Assembly: GCA_964370015.1 (NCBI GenBank)
Contig: CAYJHD010000003.1
Location: forward strand, 1 to 64,000
Reading direction: 5' to 3'
Source of the DNA: CAYJAD01 sp964370015
GTDB lineage: Bacteria; Desulfobacterota; Desulfovibrionia; Desulfovibrionales; Desulfovibrionaceae
Length of the DNA: 64,000 bases
Shown here: positions 6,643 through 15,223 of the stretch, one piece after another
Layout of the letters: each line of letters starts with the position of its first letter
Numbering within the stretch: the first letter of the stretch is position 1
Made by a program: the position numbers and the translations under genes
The notes under the pieces: generated by a model
Seen by the model: only the letters and a program-made list of their open reading frames with translations
What the model was told of the DNA's origin: nothing
Database searches by the model: none

Positions 6643-7692
6643 TTACACGGCAAAATGATCAAAGCCCGCCCCTTGAGTCATGGGTTCACCATTTAATTCC
6701 AAAAGCCCGCCATCGGTGATGGTGCCTATGCTGTGCAATTGCGGTATGGCGGCATGTAAAATGGGCAGCAAGCGCGGCACACAGGCCCCCAAGAGGGCAT
6801 AGTCTTCGCCGCCAAGCCAGGCTTCATGAACCGCATTGCGCCCATGTTGTTGTGCATGACGCAAAACTTCTTCATGCAATATGGCCTTGGGTAATACCAA
6901 TTGTGCCCCCAGAGCCGTATGTTTATCCATGCCAAGCATGCGCGGTAAATCTCTGGCTAAACCATCGGAAACATCCATGAGCACAGGGGGACGCATATGT
7001 ACGCTGGATCTGGCCAAAATAAGCCCAGCGTCCACTTGCGGGTGCGGCTTAAGATGCGCCTCGCAGGCGTGGGGCCAATGTTTTTTGGCTTGAACGCCAT
7101 TTTTTTCCAGCTCTGCTAAACCAATGCGCGCAAGCCCCACATGCCCCACCAAAAAGATAACATCTCCCGGCATGGCACCGCCGCGGGTGAGATATTTGCC
7201 TGTGGCTTCTGTGCTGATATTTTCTTGCAACAGGGGTGCTTCAGAAGGGTGCCCCAACTGCTTGGGCGCAATACCTTCACCCCACACGGTGATGCAAATG
7301 CACACTTTATCGGCACGGGAAATATCACCGCCGCTCAAGCTCATATTATGCTCTTTGGCAAGGTCTGCCATGCCGCCAAAGAACTTTTGCAACCATTCCA
7401 ATGACGTATGCGCGGGTAAGGCAAGCCCCAAGCTAAAGCTCAAAGGGCGCACGCCCATGGCGGCCAAATCACTGATATTCACCGCCAGTGCCTTATGCCC
7501 CACTTCTTCGGGGCTAAAGTACGACATTCTAAAGTGCACATCTTCCAAGAACATGTCGGTGCTCACACAAAGGGCATTTTGTGAGCGCAACACGGCGCAA
7601 TCATCACCGCGCCCCAAGAGCAAGGTGGGGTGTTGCTCAGGAAAATAGCTAGATATCAGCTCTAAAATGGAGGATTCTGACAAAGTGCTCAT
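6643..7692 (-). CDS. thiL: Thiamine-monophosphate kinase
   Basis: A 349-residue PurM-like kinase that phosphorylates thiamine phosphate to thiamine pyrophosphate, the last step of cofactor synthesis. Recognisable ThiL features are GRGDDCAVL near residue 27, VSTDMFLEDVHFRMSYFSPEEVGHKALAVNISDLAAMGVRPLSFSLGLALP, LSGGDISRADKVCICITVWGEG, and DVSDGLARDLPRML in the C-terminal half. All are metal- and ATP-binding regions. The start at 7692 is preferred because GGGAG lies 6 nt upstream, and an ATG two codons earlier abuts that site. It starts 13 bp after the helicase gene stop and is likely co-transcribed with it. thiE lies at the other end of the window; no other thi gene is adjacent. Confidence 0.95.
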   Translation of the reverse strand: MSTLSESSILELISSYFPEQHPTLLLGRGDDCAVLRSQNALCVSTDMFLEDVHFRMSYFSPEEVGHKALAVNISDLAAMGVRPLSFSLGLALPAHTSLEWLQKFFGGMADLAKEHNMSLSGGDISRADKVCICITVWGEGIAPKQLGHPSEAPLLQENISTEATGKYLTRGGAMPGDVIFLVGHVGLARIGLAELEKNGVQAKKHWPHACEAHLKPHPQVDAGLILARSSVHMRPPVLMDVSDGLARDLPRMLGMDKHTALGAQLVLPKAILHEEVLRHAQQHGRNAVHEAWLGGEDYALLGACVPRLLPILHAAIPQLHSIGTITDGGLLELNGEPMTQGAGFDHFAV

Positions 7693-7705
7693 AATCATCT
7701 CCCAC

Positions 7706-9940
7706 TTATTCTGGGGTCAAAAAGTCCTGCAAAATGGTTTTCAGACCAAAACCGGAAAAATTGACCTGATACTTGTCGGGTGCCACAAATTTAATCATTT
7801 TTCCCCGACCAAAAATCTTATGGTGGCAATAACCCAAGGGCAAATGTCCACCCTTGTCACCACTTGTCTCTGGGCTGGGCGCATTGTACCCACCATCACC
7901 CTTGAGCTCATGGGCAGGAGGCAAAAGTTGTATGGGACGGCGCGAAGGCACTTGACCTCTGCCATGATCAAAATCAAAACTGCCCCTTTGCCCACGCTTA
8001 TGCATTTGCCCGCCATAGCTTTCATACCACTCTTCGCACAAAGCGTCGCCTTGCTTCCCCTTCTCTCGGGAGAGCTCGCGCATGAAGGGACTGGGATTGG
8101 CATGCACGGGGCCGCTACCCTTCATATACAGCGTGCTTGGAGCGTACAGCTCAAGGCATTGGCGCGCTCTGGTGCATGCCACATACATGAGGCGACGCTC
8201 TTCTTCAAAGCTTTCCAAATCCGCCGAAGCGTGGCGCGAAGGAAATCTATCCTCCACCAAATCCATGATGAGCACGGCATTCCACTCTAATCCTTTAGCC
8301 GAGTGAATGGTGGAAAGACTAATGCAAGCTTGCTCTTCTTCCTTTTCCTCGGTGGATTCAAGCACCAAATCGGCAATGAACAAATCCAAATCCGTATAGG
8401 AATGCGCCATGTGCTGAATTTCTTCCAGACCCTGCAAACGGCGGGGATAATCGTCGGGATATTGCATTTCCAAGCGCGGTTGATACAGCTTAATGAGCTC
8501 CGTCATATGCTGATGCGGCGTATTAGGACGAGCGCGCAAATGATCCAGCATGCGCACATCTTCCAAAAATTCTCTATACTTGCCAAAGGCCTTTTCTGTG
8601 GCCTGGGCATCACCGGTGGTGGCCACGGCATACAGTTTTTGCATGGTTTTTTTGCCAATACCCTTATGCAACACAGCCACACGCTCAAAGGCCGAAAGGT
8701 CAAAGGGATTTAAAATAAGGCGCGCATAGGCCAAAATATCTTTAATGTGCGAAGCCTCAGAAAAGCGTATGCCCCCATATTTGCGAAAAGGAATGCTGGC
8801 CCTTTGCAAAGCGGCTTCCACCGCATAGGAGTGAAATCCGGCGCGGAAAAGCACGGCAATTTCATGCGGCACATGCTCTTGCAAAAGCTCTTTTACCCTT
8901 TTGACAATCATGTCCGCTTGGCTTCTGTCACTGGCAGGCTGAATATGCCGCACCGCCATGCCGCCCGTGCGCGAGGTGAACAGGGTTTTATCATAAGACT
9001 GGGCCGCATTTTTCAAAAGCACATTGGCCACATCCAAAATGGGCTGGGTGGAGCGATAATTTTCTTCCAGTCGCACAATGGTGGTTTGCGGAAAGTTGTC
9101 AGGAAATTCCAAAATATTTTGCACATTGGCACCGCGAAAGGCATAGATGGACTGGGCATCATCGCCCACCGCCATGACATTGCCACTGCCGCCAAATTCT
9201 TTGGAACCCAGCAAACGCACGATGCGCGCTTGCACAAGGTTGGTATCCTGATATTCGTCCACCATTATATATTGATAGCGTTCGCGCAGGCGTTGAATCT
9301 CCGGCCGTAGCCCCTGCACGCCTTCTTGAAGCAATTTTTCCAGCTCAAAGAGCAAATCGTCATAGTCCAAAAGGCCATGCTGACGGCGAAAAGCTTCATA
9401 AGCATTGCTGATTTTACAAATATCTTCGCAGTGGGGCAAAAGATGTTGCGATTCTTTGCGCAAAACCTCTTCTATGCTCATTTCCTTATTGCGGGCCTTA
9501 CTTAAAATGCCCACCACCGTTTGGCTCTTGGGAAAGGATCTATCCCCCTTACCCACGCCAAGCTCATCTTTGCAATGGGCAATGGCGGCGGCAATGTCGG
9601 CACCGTCCATGATGGAAAAATGCCGTCCTTCCAGCCAGGTGGGGCGATATTGGCGCAAAACACCATAGGCAAAGGCGTGAAATGTGCCCCCCTGCACGCC
9701 GCCAAGACCTTGTTCCAAAAGCAACGATGCGCGATGCAACATTTCTTGGGCGGCCTTACGGGTGAAGGTGAGCAAGAGCATGGACGTGGGAGGCACTCCC
9801 TGTTCATACAGCCAGGCCAAACGGTACACAATGGTACGAGTTTTGCCAGATCCGGCGCCGGCAATGACGAGCACCGCGCCATCTTTGGCGGTGGCGGCAT
9901 CGTATTGGGCAGAGTTGAGGCTTTGAGCGTAATTAATCAT
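7706..9940 (-). CDS. ATP-dependent 3'-5' DNA helicase, UvrD/PcrA family
   Basis: A 744-residue superfamily 1A helicase acting in excision repair and removal of DNA-bound obstacles. Motifs in order: I (VIAGAGSGKTRTI, about 23-35), II (MVDEYQDTN), III (VMAVGDDAQSIYAFRGA), IV-V (LEENYRSTQPILDVAN; ISLSTIHSAKGLEWNAVLIMDLVEDRFPS) and VI (EEERRLMYVACTRAR). The C-terminus carries a PcrA-like Tudor-fold segment, HKIFGRGKMIKFVAPDKYQVNFSGFGLKTIL, which in PcrA binds RNA polymerase. Length and tail favour PcrA/UvrD over Rep. The ATG at 9940 begins MINYAQSLNSAQYDAA. No ribosome-binding site precedes it, and a sigma-70 promoter ends just upstream, so the message may be leaderless. Confidence 0.93.
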   Translation of the reverse strand: MINYAQSLNSAQYDAATAKDGAVLVIAGAGSGKTRTIVYRLAWLYEQGVPPTSMLLLTFTRKAAQEMLHRASLLLEQGLGGVQGGTFHAFAYGVLRQYRPTWLEGRHFSIMDGADIAAAIAHCKDELGVGKGDRSFPKSQTVVGILSKARNKEMSIEEVLRKESQHLLPHCEDICKISNAYEAFRRQHGLLDYDDLLFELEKLLQEGVQGLRPEIQRLRERYQYIMVDEYQDTNLVQARIVRLLGSKEFGGSGNVMAVGDDAQSIYAFRGANVQNILEFPDNFPQTTIVRLEENYRSTQPILDVANVLLKNAAQSYDKTLFTSRTGGMAVRHIQPASDRSQADMIVKRVKELLQEHVPHEIAVLFRAGFHSYAVEAALQRASIPFRKYGGIRFSEASHIKDILAYARLILNPFDLSAFERVAVLHKGIGKKTMQKLYAVATTGDAQATEKAFGKYREFLEDVRMLDHLRARPNTPHQHMTELIKLYQPRLEMQYPDDYPRRLQGLEEIQHMAHSYTDLDLFIADLVLESTEEKEEEQACISLSTIHSAKGLEWNAVLIMDLVEDRFPSRHASADLESFEEERRLMYVACTRARQCLELYAPSTLYMKGSGPVHANPSPFMRELSREKGKQGDALCEEWYESYGGQMHKRGQRGSFDFDHGRGQVPSRRPIQLLPPAHELKGDGGYNAPSPETSGDKGGHLPLGYCHHKIFGRGKMIKFVAPDKYQVNFSGFGLKTILQDFLTPE

Positions 9941-9947
9941 ATGACAT

Positions 9948-9976
9948 ATAATACAGCCTAGCATTGACATAGGCAA
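9948..9976 (-). promoter_or_regulatory. Predicted sigma-70 promoter of the helicase-thiL operon
   Basis: On the minus strand TTGCCT (9976-9971), a 17-bp spacer and TATTAT (9953-9948). The expected start point, about 7 nt further, falls at or beside the ATG at 9940. Confidence 0.5.
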
Positions 9977-10070
9977 GAGGCGAGTTTACAATGAAGAACA
10001 TGAGGTGAAAGCCTTATGTGAAAAATATAACAAACCGCGCACGGTTGAATCGCCCTAAGGAGTGGGTTTT

Positions 10071-10586
10071 ATGTCACAAATTCCAGATGGTTTCGCAAAA
10101 GGTGTTGAAAAGGTCTTAGAAGTTGTCATGTTTGAAAATTGGCTTCGTTTTTATTTTATCAGCGAAGAAGATGGCAGCGATAAACTTTTTATCCACATTC
10201 CAGAGCAGGGTGTACAACGCATCAAAGAACTCTACCCGCACCTCACTCTCTTGGCAGAAGCGGTGAACAGCAAAGAAATCACCTTCGACTCATCGCGCTC
10301 TGCCGTGTGTGAACATGTGCTCACCGAAGTGGATGGCAAAACCATTCCCAAAGAAATGTCCACCATGGTTTTTGATAGCGTCACTTTTCAAGTGGAATTG
10401 CAGCTTTTCAATACTTGGGTCAATGCCCACGAAGACCAATTGGATGAAAGCTTCTTAGAGTTTGGCGCATGGCGTAACTTCTTCTCTCAATGGCGCCAAA
10501 CCGATGGCGTTAAAGAAATTGCCCTAAAAATGATGAGCGCCGCCTCCGCTCCCTCTGAGGAAAAGGCCGGCGAAACCGTACATTAA
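10071..10586 (+). CDS. Conserved hypothetical protein
   Basis: A 171-residue soluble acidic protein I do not recognise. It starts MSQIPDGFAKGVEKVLEVVMFENWLRFYFISEEDGSDKLFIHIPEQGVQRIKELYPHL, then mixes helices and strands, with several Trp/Phe positions (FNTWVNAHE, FLEFGAWRNFFSQWRQ) and an Ala/Ser/Glu-rich tail. There is no signal peptide, membrane segment or metal motif. AAGGAG lies 8 nt before the ATG at 10071; an upstream GTG at 10062 is less likely. It stands alone, divergent from the helicase gene. A cytoplasmic role is all that can be inferred. Confidence 0.75.
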   Translation: MSQIPDGFAKGVEKVLEVVMFENWLRFYFISEEDGSDKLFIHIPEQGVQRIKELYPHLTLLAEAVNSKEITFDSSRSAVCEHVLTEVDGKTIPKEMSTMVFDSVTFQVELQLFNTWVNAHEDQLDESFLEFGAWRNFFSQWRQTDGVKEIALKMMSAASAPSEEKAGETVH

Positions 10587-10597
10587 GATTAGCGAAT

Positions 10598-10662
10598 ATT
10601 AAAAAACTTTACTTGCGGCAAAGCCTTCTCTTTGAAAGTAAGATTTTGCCGTAAGTAAAATT
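10598..10662 (-). terminator. Long hairpin, probable terminator of mutY
   Basis: TTTACTTGCGGCAAA (from 10607) pairs with TTTTGCCGTAAGTAAA (to about 10661) around a 21-nt loop. On the minus strand it is followed by a run of Ts (10605-10600). The gap from the mutY stop is about 115 bp. On the plus strand it also follows the gene at 10071-10586 closely, but lacks a T run there. Confidence 0.6.
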
Positions 10663-10777
10663 ATAAAAGTCTCACCCCATAAAATCCTTACTATTACACC
10701 ACGCCAAATTGCCTACTCTTCCTTTTGAAAGAACTGGCCTTGCCCATTTCCATCATTCCAGAAAAATAGTACAATTC

Positions 10778-11872
10778 TTAATCCAGCATATCCGCAAGCT
10801 TACGATGCGCCGCAGGTAAAGCCAGTTTAGCAATATCCTCAAGGGTGGCCCAGGCATGGGCAGTGGCGGCGGTGAGATTGGGCTGCGGCTCATGGTCAAT
10901 TTTCGATTCCACCAAGGCCAGCTCAAAGCAATGCAAGGTGATGCGATAGGTGGTATAACCATGTTTAATGATGCCATATTTTTGCACTATGCGCACATCA
11001 AAGCCCGTTTCCTCTTTAAATTCGCGCACAATGGCTTGCTCGGGGCTTTCGCCCTCTTCAATTCTGCCTCCGGGAAATTCCCATAAATTCCCCCATGCCC
11101 CTTGCGGCAATCGCTTTTGCACAAATATTTTTTGCCCCACACGCAACACACCTGTGACCACCATGAGCGGCGTAATGGCAGCGCGCTTACCGGGCACGGG
11201 ACGCTCTTGGCTAATGTTCAGCCTATGGCTTTCGCATAAATGACTCACAGGACATTGCTGACACAAAGGCTTTTTACGGCAAACAAGCGCGCCAAGCTCC
11301 ATCATGGCTTCATTGTGCGTGCCCACCTTATGCCTTGGCACAGCTAGAGCCAGCTCCAAGGCTAGAGCCCGTATGCGCGAGGCCGCCGGCTCTTGCTTCA
11401 CGGGAGTATCAATATCAAACATACGCGCAAGCACCCTCTCCACATTGGCATCTATGCAGGGCAATTCATGCCCAAAGGCCATACTGGCAATGGCGCCGGT
11501 GGTATAGGGCCCAATGCCCGGCAAAGCGCGAATTTGCTCCACATCCGACGGGAAAACACCGCCATGCTTTTCACAAATAATCTTGGCGGCCTTGTGAATA
11601 TTACGCGCACGGGAATAATACCCAAGCCCCTCCCACGCATGCAAAATATCCTCTTCATGGGCATTAGCCACGGCTTCAATGCTGGGAAAACGCTCCATCC
11701 AGCGCAAAAAATAGCTCACACCGCGCTCCATCTGGGTTTGCTGTAGCATGACCTCAGAAATCCAGGTTTTATAGGCATTTTTTTGTCCGCGCCACGGCAA
11801 ATCTCTGGCATGGGCCTCAAACCACGGTAACAGGCAGGAAACGAAGGATGATGCGATATGTTGTTCTTTCAT
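10778..11872 (-). CDS. mutY: A/G-specific adenine DNA glycosylase
   Basis: A 364-residue base-excision repair enzyme that removes adenine mispaired with 8-oxoguanine. Visible are WISEVMLQQTQ (catalytic Glu region, about 36-46), the helix-hairpin-helix ALPGIGPYTTGAIASMAFGHELPCIDANVERVLAR with the catalytic Asp, the iron-sulfur ligands CRKKPLCQQCPVSHLC (about 195-211), and a C-terminal NUDIX-fold domain that reads 8-oxoG (GAWGNLWEFPGGRIEEGESPEQAIVREFKEE). The first two cysteines are separated by five residues, where the family normally has six; the others have normal spacing. The long N-terminal HhH and NUDIX order is standard. It stands alone on the minus strand. Confidence 0.95.
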   Translation of the reverse strand: MKEQHIASSFVSCLLPWFEAHARDLPWRGQKNAYKTWISEVMLQQTQMERGVSYFLRWMERFPSIEAVANAHEEDILHAWEGLGYYSRARNIHKAAKIICEKHGGVFPSDVEQIRALPGIGPYTTGAIASMAFGHELPCIDANVERVLARMFDIDTPVKQEPAASRIRALALELALAVPRHKVGTHNEAMMELGALVCRKKPLCQQCPVSHLCESHRLNISQERPVPGKRAAITPLMVVTGVLRVGQKIFVQKRLPQGAWGNLWEFPGGRIEEGESPEQAIVREFKEETGFDVRIVQKYGIIKHGYTTYRITLHCFELALVESKIDHEPQPNLTAATAHAWATLEDIAKLALPAAHRKLADMLD

Positions 11873-12069
11873 ATGTTGTGACTACTTTAGAGGATTACGA
11901 CTTGTGAGCATGGTATTGCTTGCAAACACTAGGAAAATACTAGGCCACTCGTCAATGCCTTTACCGCTTTTACTGAAACTTTTCCCCCTTACCCACGCGC
12001 ATAAAAAAAGCATGCTGACTTCACCCAAAAAGTGCACGGCCCGCAAAGGCCATACCACAGGAGAAACAT

Positions 12070-12741
12070 ATGCTCGATGCTTTTCACACAGCTCACGCCT
12101 TCACGGCGCAATGGGAAGGCGGCTTAAGCAATCATGAAAACGACGCCGGTGGCCTCACGCATTACGGCGTTTCCCATGCCTGGTTGGAGCAATTGGAAGA
12201 AGCCAATAGGCTGGAATTACAAAAAATCATGCAAAGTGACGACGGCTGCAATACTTCCCAGCACAACCTAAGCCCCTACGACTTCAACGGCGATGGCCAA
12301 GTCTCAGAAGAAGACGTGAAAGCTTGCACGCGCGAGCAAGCCCAAGAGCTTTTTAAGAAGCACTTTTGGCAGGCTTTGCAATGCGCCAAGCTCCCCACGG
12401 CTTTGGGCATGGTTTTATATGACAGTGCCGTAAACATGGGCGCCCCGCGTGCCGTGCGCCTCTTGCAAGAAAGCTGCAACGTGGTGGGTGAAGCCCATTT
12501 GGACGAATTTACCCCCCTAAAAGAAGATGGAGTGGTGGGCAAAAAAACCTTGTCCATGGCCAAAGCTTTACACAATCACGGCTTAGATTTTTATACGGCG
12601 CGGCTGTGCGTGCGCCAACGTATACGCTTTTATACCAAGCTTGCGCAAAAAAATGACTCTTTAGCGGTGTTTTTACAAGGCTGGAAAAACCGTTGCCAAG
12701 CCCTACTGGAACATTTGGCCTTGGCCGAAAGGGATGCATAA
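12070..12741 (+). CDS. Phage-type endolysin, glycoside hydrolase family 108, with EF-hand insertion
   Basis: A 223-residue muramidase-like protein. The N-terminal catalytic signature is AQWEGGLSNHENDAGGLTHYGVS (about 13-35), with the expected Glu in EGG. A C-terminal PG_binding_3-type segment follows (LKEDGVVGKKTLSMAKAL). Between them, around residues 71-82, DFNGDGQVSEED fits a calcium-binding EF-hand loop (D71, N73, D75, G76, V78, D82), an insertion not usual in the family as I know it. No signal peptide is visible, so export would need a holin or other route. GGAG precedes the ATG at 12070 by 7 nt. A terminase lies downstream, so this is prophage (or gene-transfer-agent) material. Confidence 0.87.
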   Translation: MLDAFHTAHAFTAQWEGGLSNHENDAGGLTHYGVSHAWLEQLEEANRLELQKIMQSDDGCNTSQHNLSPYDFNGDGQVSEEDVKACTREQAQELFKKHFWQALQCAKLPTALGMVLYDSAVNMGAPRAVRLLQESCNVVGEAHLDEFTPLKEDGVVGKKTLSMAKALHNHGLDFYTARLCVRQRIRFYTKLAQKNDSLAVFLQGWKNRCQALLEHLALAERDA

Positions 12742-12751
12742 TCCCTCTTCT

Positions 12752-12900
12752 TAGATAGTGTCGTCAAATTACGAATTTTAGCGTTTTAGCAAGGAAGATA
12801 AGCAAGCTTTGAGGAAGTGTATATGGACATACATGACCGAAAAAGCTTGCGAAGTCTGACGCTGATAAAAGCGAAAAGGCGCATTTGACGACACTATCTA
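12752..12900. mobile_element. 149-bp palindromic MITE-like element
   Basis: The ends are perfect 18-bp inverted repeats: TAGATAGTGTCGTCAAAT (12752-12769) and its complement (12883-12900). Inside, GCAAGCTTT and AAAGCTTGC form a second perfect inverted pair, and the arms match imperfectly along their length, so the whole element can fold into a hairpin. There is no coding capacity. If TA is the duplicated target, the ends resemble Tc1/mariner-IS630 style insertion. It separates the endolysin from the terminase gene pair. Confidence 0.75.
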
Positions 12901-12930
12901 GGCACTTCAACGCACCATTAGGGAGGAAAT

Positions 12931-13230
12931 ATGGAAAGAAGAGGAGGGAAAAGGGCTTTGCAAAAGGCCCTCAAAGATAGGTTAGAACGCTTAACCCTAA
13001 GCCTTAGCGAAGCGGAAGTGGGCTGTAAGGGCATAGAGCTCATAAAGGAAATGAAAGAATTATGCGCCCTGCTGGAAAATGCTTCACCGGAACAAGAAGC
13101 GAGCAAAAAAGCCACGGCTCCGGTGCAAACCATATTCACCTGGGCCAGTCCGCAAGACGTGCCCACACCTGAAGCACAGCATACAACAAAGCATGAGCCC
13201 CGCCCGCAACATGGAGAAAAGCACCTATGA
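12931..13230 (+). CDS. Small phage protein upstream of terminase; possible small terminase subunit
   Basis: A 99-residue protein, basic and helical in its first 60 residues (MERRGGKRALQKALKDRLERLTLSLSEAEVGCKGIELIKEMKELCALLE), with a Pro/His/Gln-rich tail. AGGGAGGAAAT precedes the ATG. Its stop overlaps the terminase start by 4 nt (ATGA), showing translational coupling. Position directly before the large subunit suggests a small terminase or packaging accessory; no helix-turn-helix is obvious, so the function is inferred from position only. Confidence 0.6.
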   Translation: MERRGGKRALQKALKDRLERLTLSLSEAEVGCKGIELIKEMKELCALLENASPEQEASKKATAPVQTIFTWASPQDVPTPEAQHTTKHEPRPQHGEKHL

Positions 13231-14540
13231 AAGCCCAAACCCGCGCCCCAAAAGCCACGGCCCCCGTGGTGCATACCCTGCCCTATGCGCCGCGTCCTTT
13301 GCAATGGCAATTTCATGAACAGCGTACGCGCTTTTGTGTGCTTTTGTGTCATAGGCGTTTTGGCAAAACCGTGGCCGCCATCAACGACCTTTTGCGCGAG
13401 GCTTTGCGCTCTGGGGATTCTCAATGGCGCGCGGCCTACATGGCTCCTTTTCTGGGGCAAGCCAAAACCGTGGCGTGGGATTATTTGAAATTCTTCACCT
13501 CCACCATAGCTGGCACGCGCTTTTCGGAAACGGAACTCAAATGCCACTTGCCCACGGGGGGCACCATCCGCCTTTTTGGCACCGACAATGCCAATGCCCT
13601 GCGCGGCATGTATTTAAATGATGTGGTGCTGGACGAACCGGCAGACATGCCGCGGGAAGTGTGGACGCGCATCATCCGTCCCATGCTGGCCGATAAAAAA
13701 GGACGCGCGCTGTTTTGCGGCACACCGCAAGGGGTGGACAATCTCTTTTATGATGTGTGGGAAGAAGCCGGCAAGGAGCAAGAGGGGCAAGCCCTTTGGT
13801 CGCGCTTTTGTTTTAAAGCCTCACAAACGGGCTATATAGATCACGGCGAATTACAAGCGGCGCGCCAATCCATGAATAGGGAAGATTATTTACAAGAATT
13901 TGAATGCTCCTTTGCCGCCGCCATACGCGGAGCCTATTTTGCCGAAAGCATAGAAAAGCTGGAAGCACAAGGGCGCATAACTTCAGTGCCCTATACGCCG
14001 GAATTGCCCGTGCACACGGCATGGGATTTGGGCATGGATGATGCCACGGGCATATGGTTCTTTCAGGTGGAAAGGAGCGGACAATGGCGCATCTTGGAGT
14101 ATGTGGAAGACAGCGGCCAAGGCTTGCGACACTATGTGCAACTTTTACAGGCCAAGCCCTATGTGTATGGCATGCACATGGCTCCGCACGACATTAAAGT
14201 GCGCGAGCTGGGCACAGGCTTAAGCCGTTTGGAGATGGCGCGGCAATTGGGCATTCGATTTAACATTTGCCCATCCCTACCCTTGGCCGACGGCATCAAT
14301 GCCCTACGCACAGGCCTTGCACGCATGTGGTTTGACGCCAAGGGCTGTGAGCAAGGTTTACGCGCTTTGCGCCAATACCGCCGCCAATGGCGACCTCGCC
14401 AAGAGGTCTACTCCTCCGCGCCCTTACACAATTGGACCAGCCACGCCACCGACGCCTTGCGCTATGCCGTTTTGGGCTTTCGCCCCCAAGATGACAGCGT
14501 GGGAAAAAAAGCCAAAATCACCTATGATATGTGGAGATAA
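13227..14540 (+). CDS. Phage terminase large subunit (DNA-packaging motor)
   Basis: A 437-residue TerL with both enzymatic halves. The N-terminal ATPase has Walker A CHRRFGKT (41-48), Walker B DVVLDE (132-137) and a coupling-type GTPQG (about 165). The C-terminal RNase-H-like nuclease has TAWDLGMDDATG (first Asp about 267) and HATDALRYAV (about 412). It would cut and pump DNA into proheads. It is shorter than many TerL proteins but the motifs are intact. No portal, head or tail genes follow; the next genes are a GNAT-like protein and a repressor, so the packaging module is stranded in a remnant. Confidence 0.9.
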   Translation: MKAQTRAPKATAPVVHTLPYAPRPLQWQFHEQRTRFCVLLCHRRFGKTVAAINDLLREALRSGDSQWRAAYMAPFLGQAKTVAWDYLKFFTSTIAGTRFSETELKCHLPTGGTIRLFGTDNANALRGMYLNDVVLDEPADMPREVWTRIIRPMLADKKGRALFCGTPQGVDNLFYDVWEEAGKEQEGQALWSRFCFKASQTGYIDHGELQAARQSMNREDYLQEFECSFAAAIRGAYFAESIEKLEAQGRITSVPYTPELPVHTAWDLGMDDATGIWFFQVERSGQWRILEYVEDSGQGLRHYVQLLQAKPYVYGMHMAPHDIKVRELGTGLSRLEMARQLGIRFNICPSLPLADGINALRTGLARMWFDAKGCEQGLRALRQYRRQWRPRQEVYSSAPLHNWTSHATDALRYAVLGFRPQDDSVGKKAKITYDMWR

Positions 14541-14542
14541 TC

Positions 14543-15223
14543 ATGAACTATGCATACTTCATTTTGCCGCAAGAACAGGAAAATGCAACACCCCTGCGCG
14601 AGGCTCTCTTTGCACGCATGCAAGAGGAAAAGCTTTTGCGCACGGCCATGCATGCCTACCATAATCCTTGCTTGCGAGATTGGCTGGCCTTAAGCCAATG
14701 CCCCCAAAGCCTTATACTCTGCTGCATGGCGCAAGAACATGACCAAGGTGATATGCGCAAAGTGCGCGGCATGGCCTTACTTCGCCCTTGGCAGGGGCGC
14801 GTGTGGTCCTTTGATTTTACGGCCTTTAGAGCGCATTTTTCCGAGGCCGCAAGCATGTGCCGCGGCGGTTTACGGTGGATTTTTAACCACTTACCTTGTG
14901 ATAGCGTCATGGGGCTCAGTGCCATAAGCAACAGACATGCATGGCGGCTGGCAGAGCAATCGGGCTTCAGCGTGCTCGGCACCGTGCCGGGGGCATGTTA
15001 TGTGGCGCGAAAATATCAATACCAAGACGGCGTATTGGTGCTAGCCAAGCGTCAAAATATGGACGTCATAAAGGCGCACCAAGAATGCGACGTAAGCCCC
15101 ACCGCATACACCACGCTTGACACATCTGCCTACGCCAGCTCGCGCCCCATCCACACAGCGCGCCCAATGATGCGCACCAAGTCCTGCGTATGCTCGCAAC
15201 TATCTACTTCTATGGGGCCATAA
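14543..15223 (+). CDS. GNAT-like phage protein with a read-through C-terminus
   Basis: A 226-residue protein. Its middle resembles a GCN5-type acetyltransferase: RKVRGMALLRPWQGRVWSFDFTAF, then MGLSAISNRHAWRLAEQSGFSVLGTVPGACYVA, with N-x-x-A-x-x-x-x-x-x-GF typical of the acetyl-CoA fold, and a closing DGVLVLAKRQ. Proteins of this kind accompany terminases in some prophages, with unknown substrate. GGAG precedes the ATG at 14543. The last 30 or so residues are encoded opposite the repressor's C-terminus and look unlike protein (Ser/Arg/Met/Cys-rich). This suggests its true end was lost in a deletion joining it to the repressor gene. Confidence 0.65.
   Translation: MNYAYFILPQEQENATPLREALFARMQEEKLLRTAMHAYHNPCLRDWLALSQCPQSLILCCMAQEHDQGDMRKVRGMALLRPWQGRVWSFDFTAFRAHFSEAASMCRGGLRWIFNHLPCDSVMGLSAISNRHAWRLAEQSGFSVLGTVPGACYVARKYQYQDGVLVLAKRQNMDVIKAHQECDVSPTAYTTLDTSAYASSRPIHTARPMMRTKSCVCSQLSTSMGP

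Noticed and set aside
8747..9310. 187-residue plus-strand frame inside the helicase gene
   Set aside because: Antisense to conserved helicase motifs, with no start signal.
12918..13547. 209-residue minus-strand frame opposite the terminase genes
   Set aside because: It is antisense to a well-supported overlapping gene pair and has the composition of a shadow frame.
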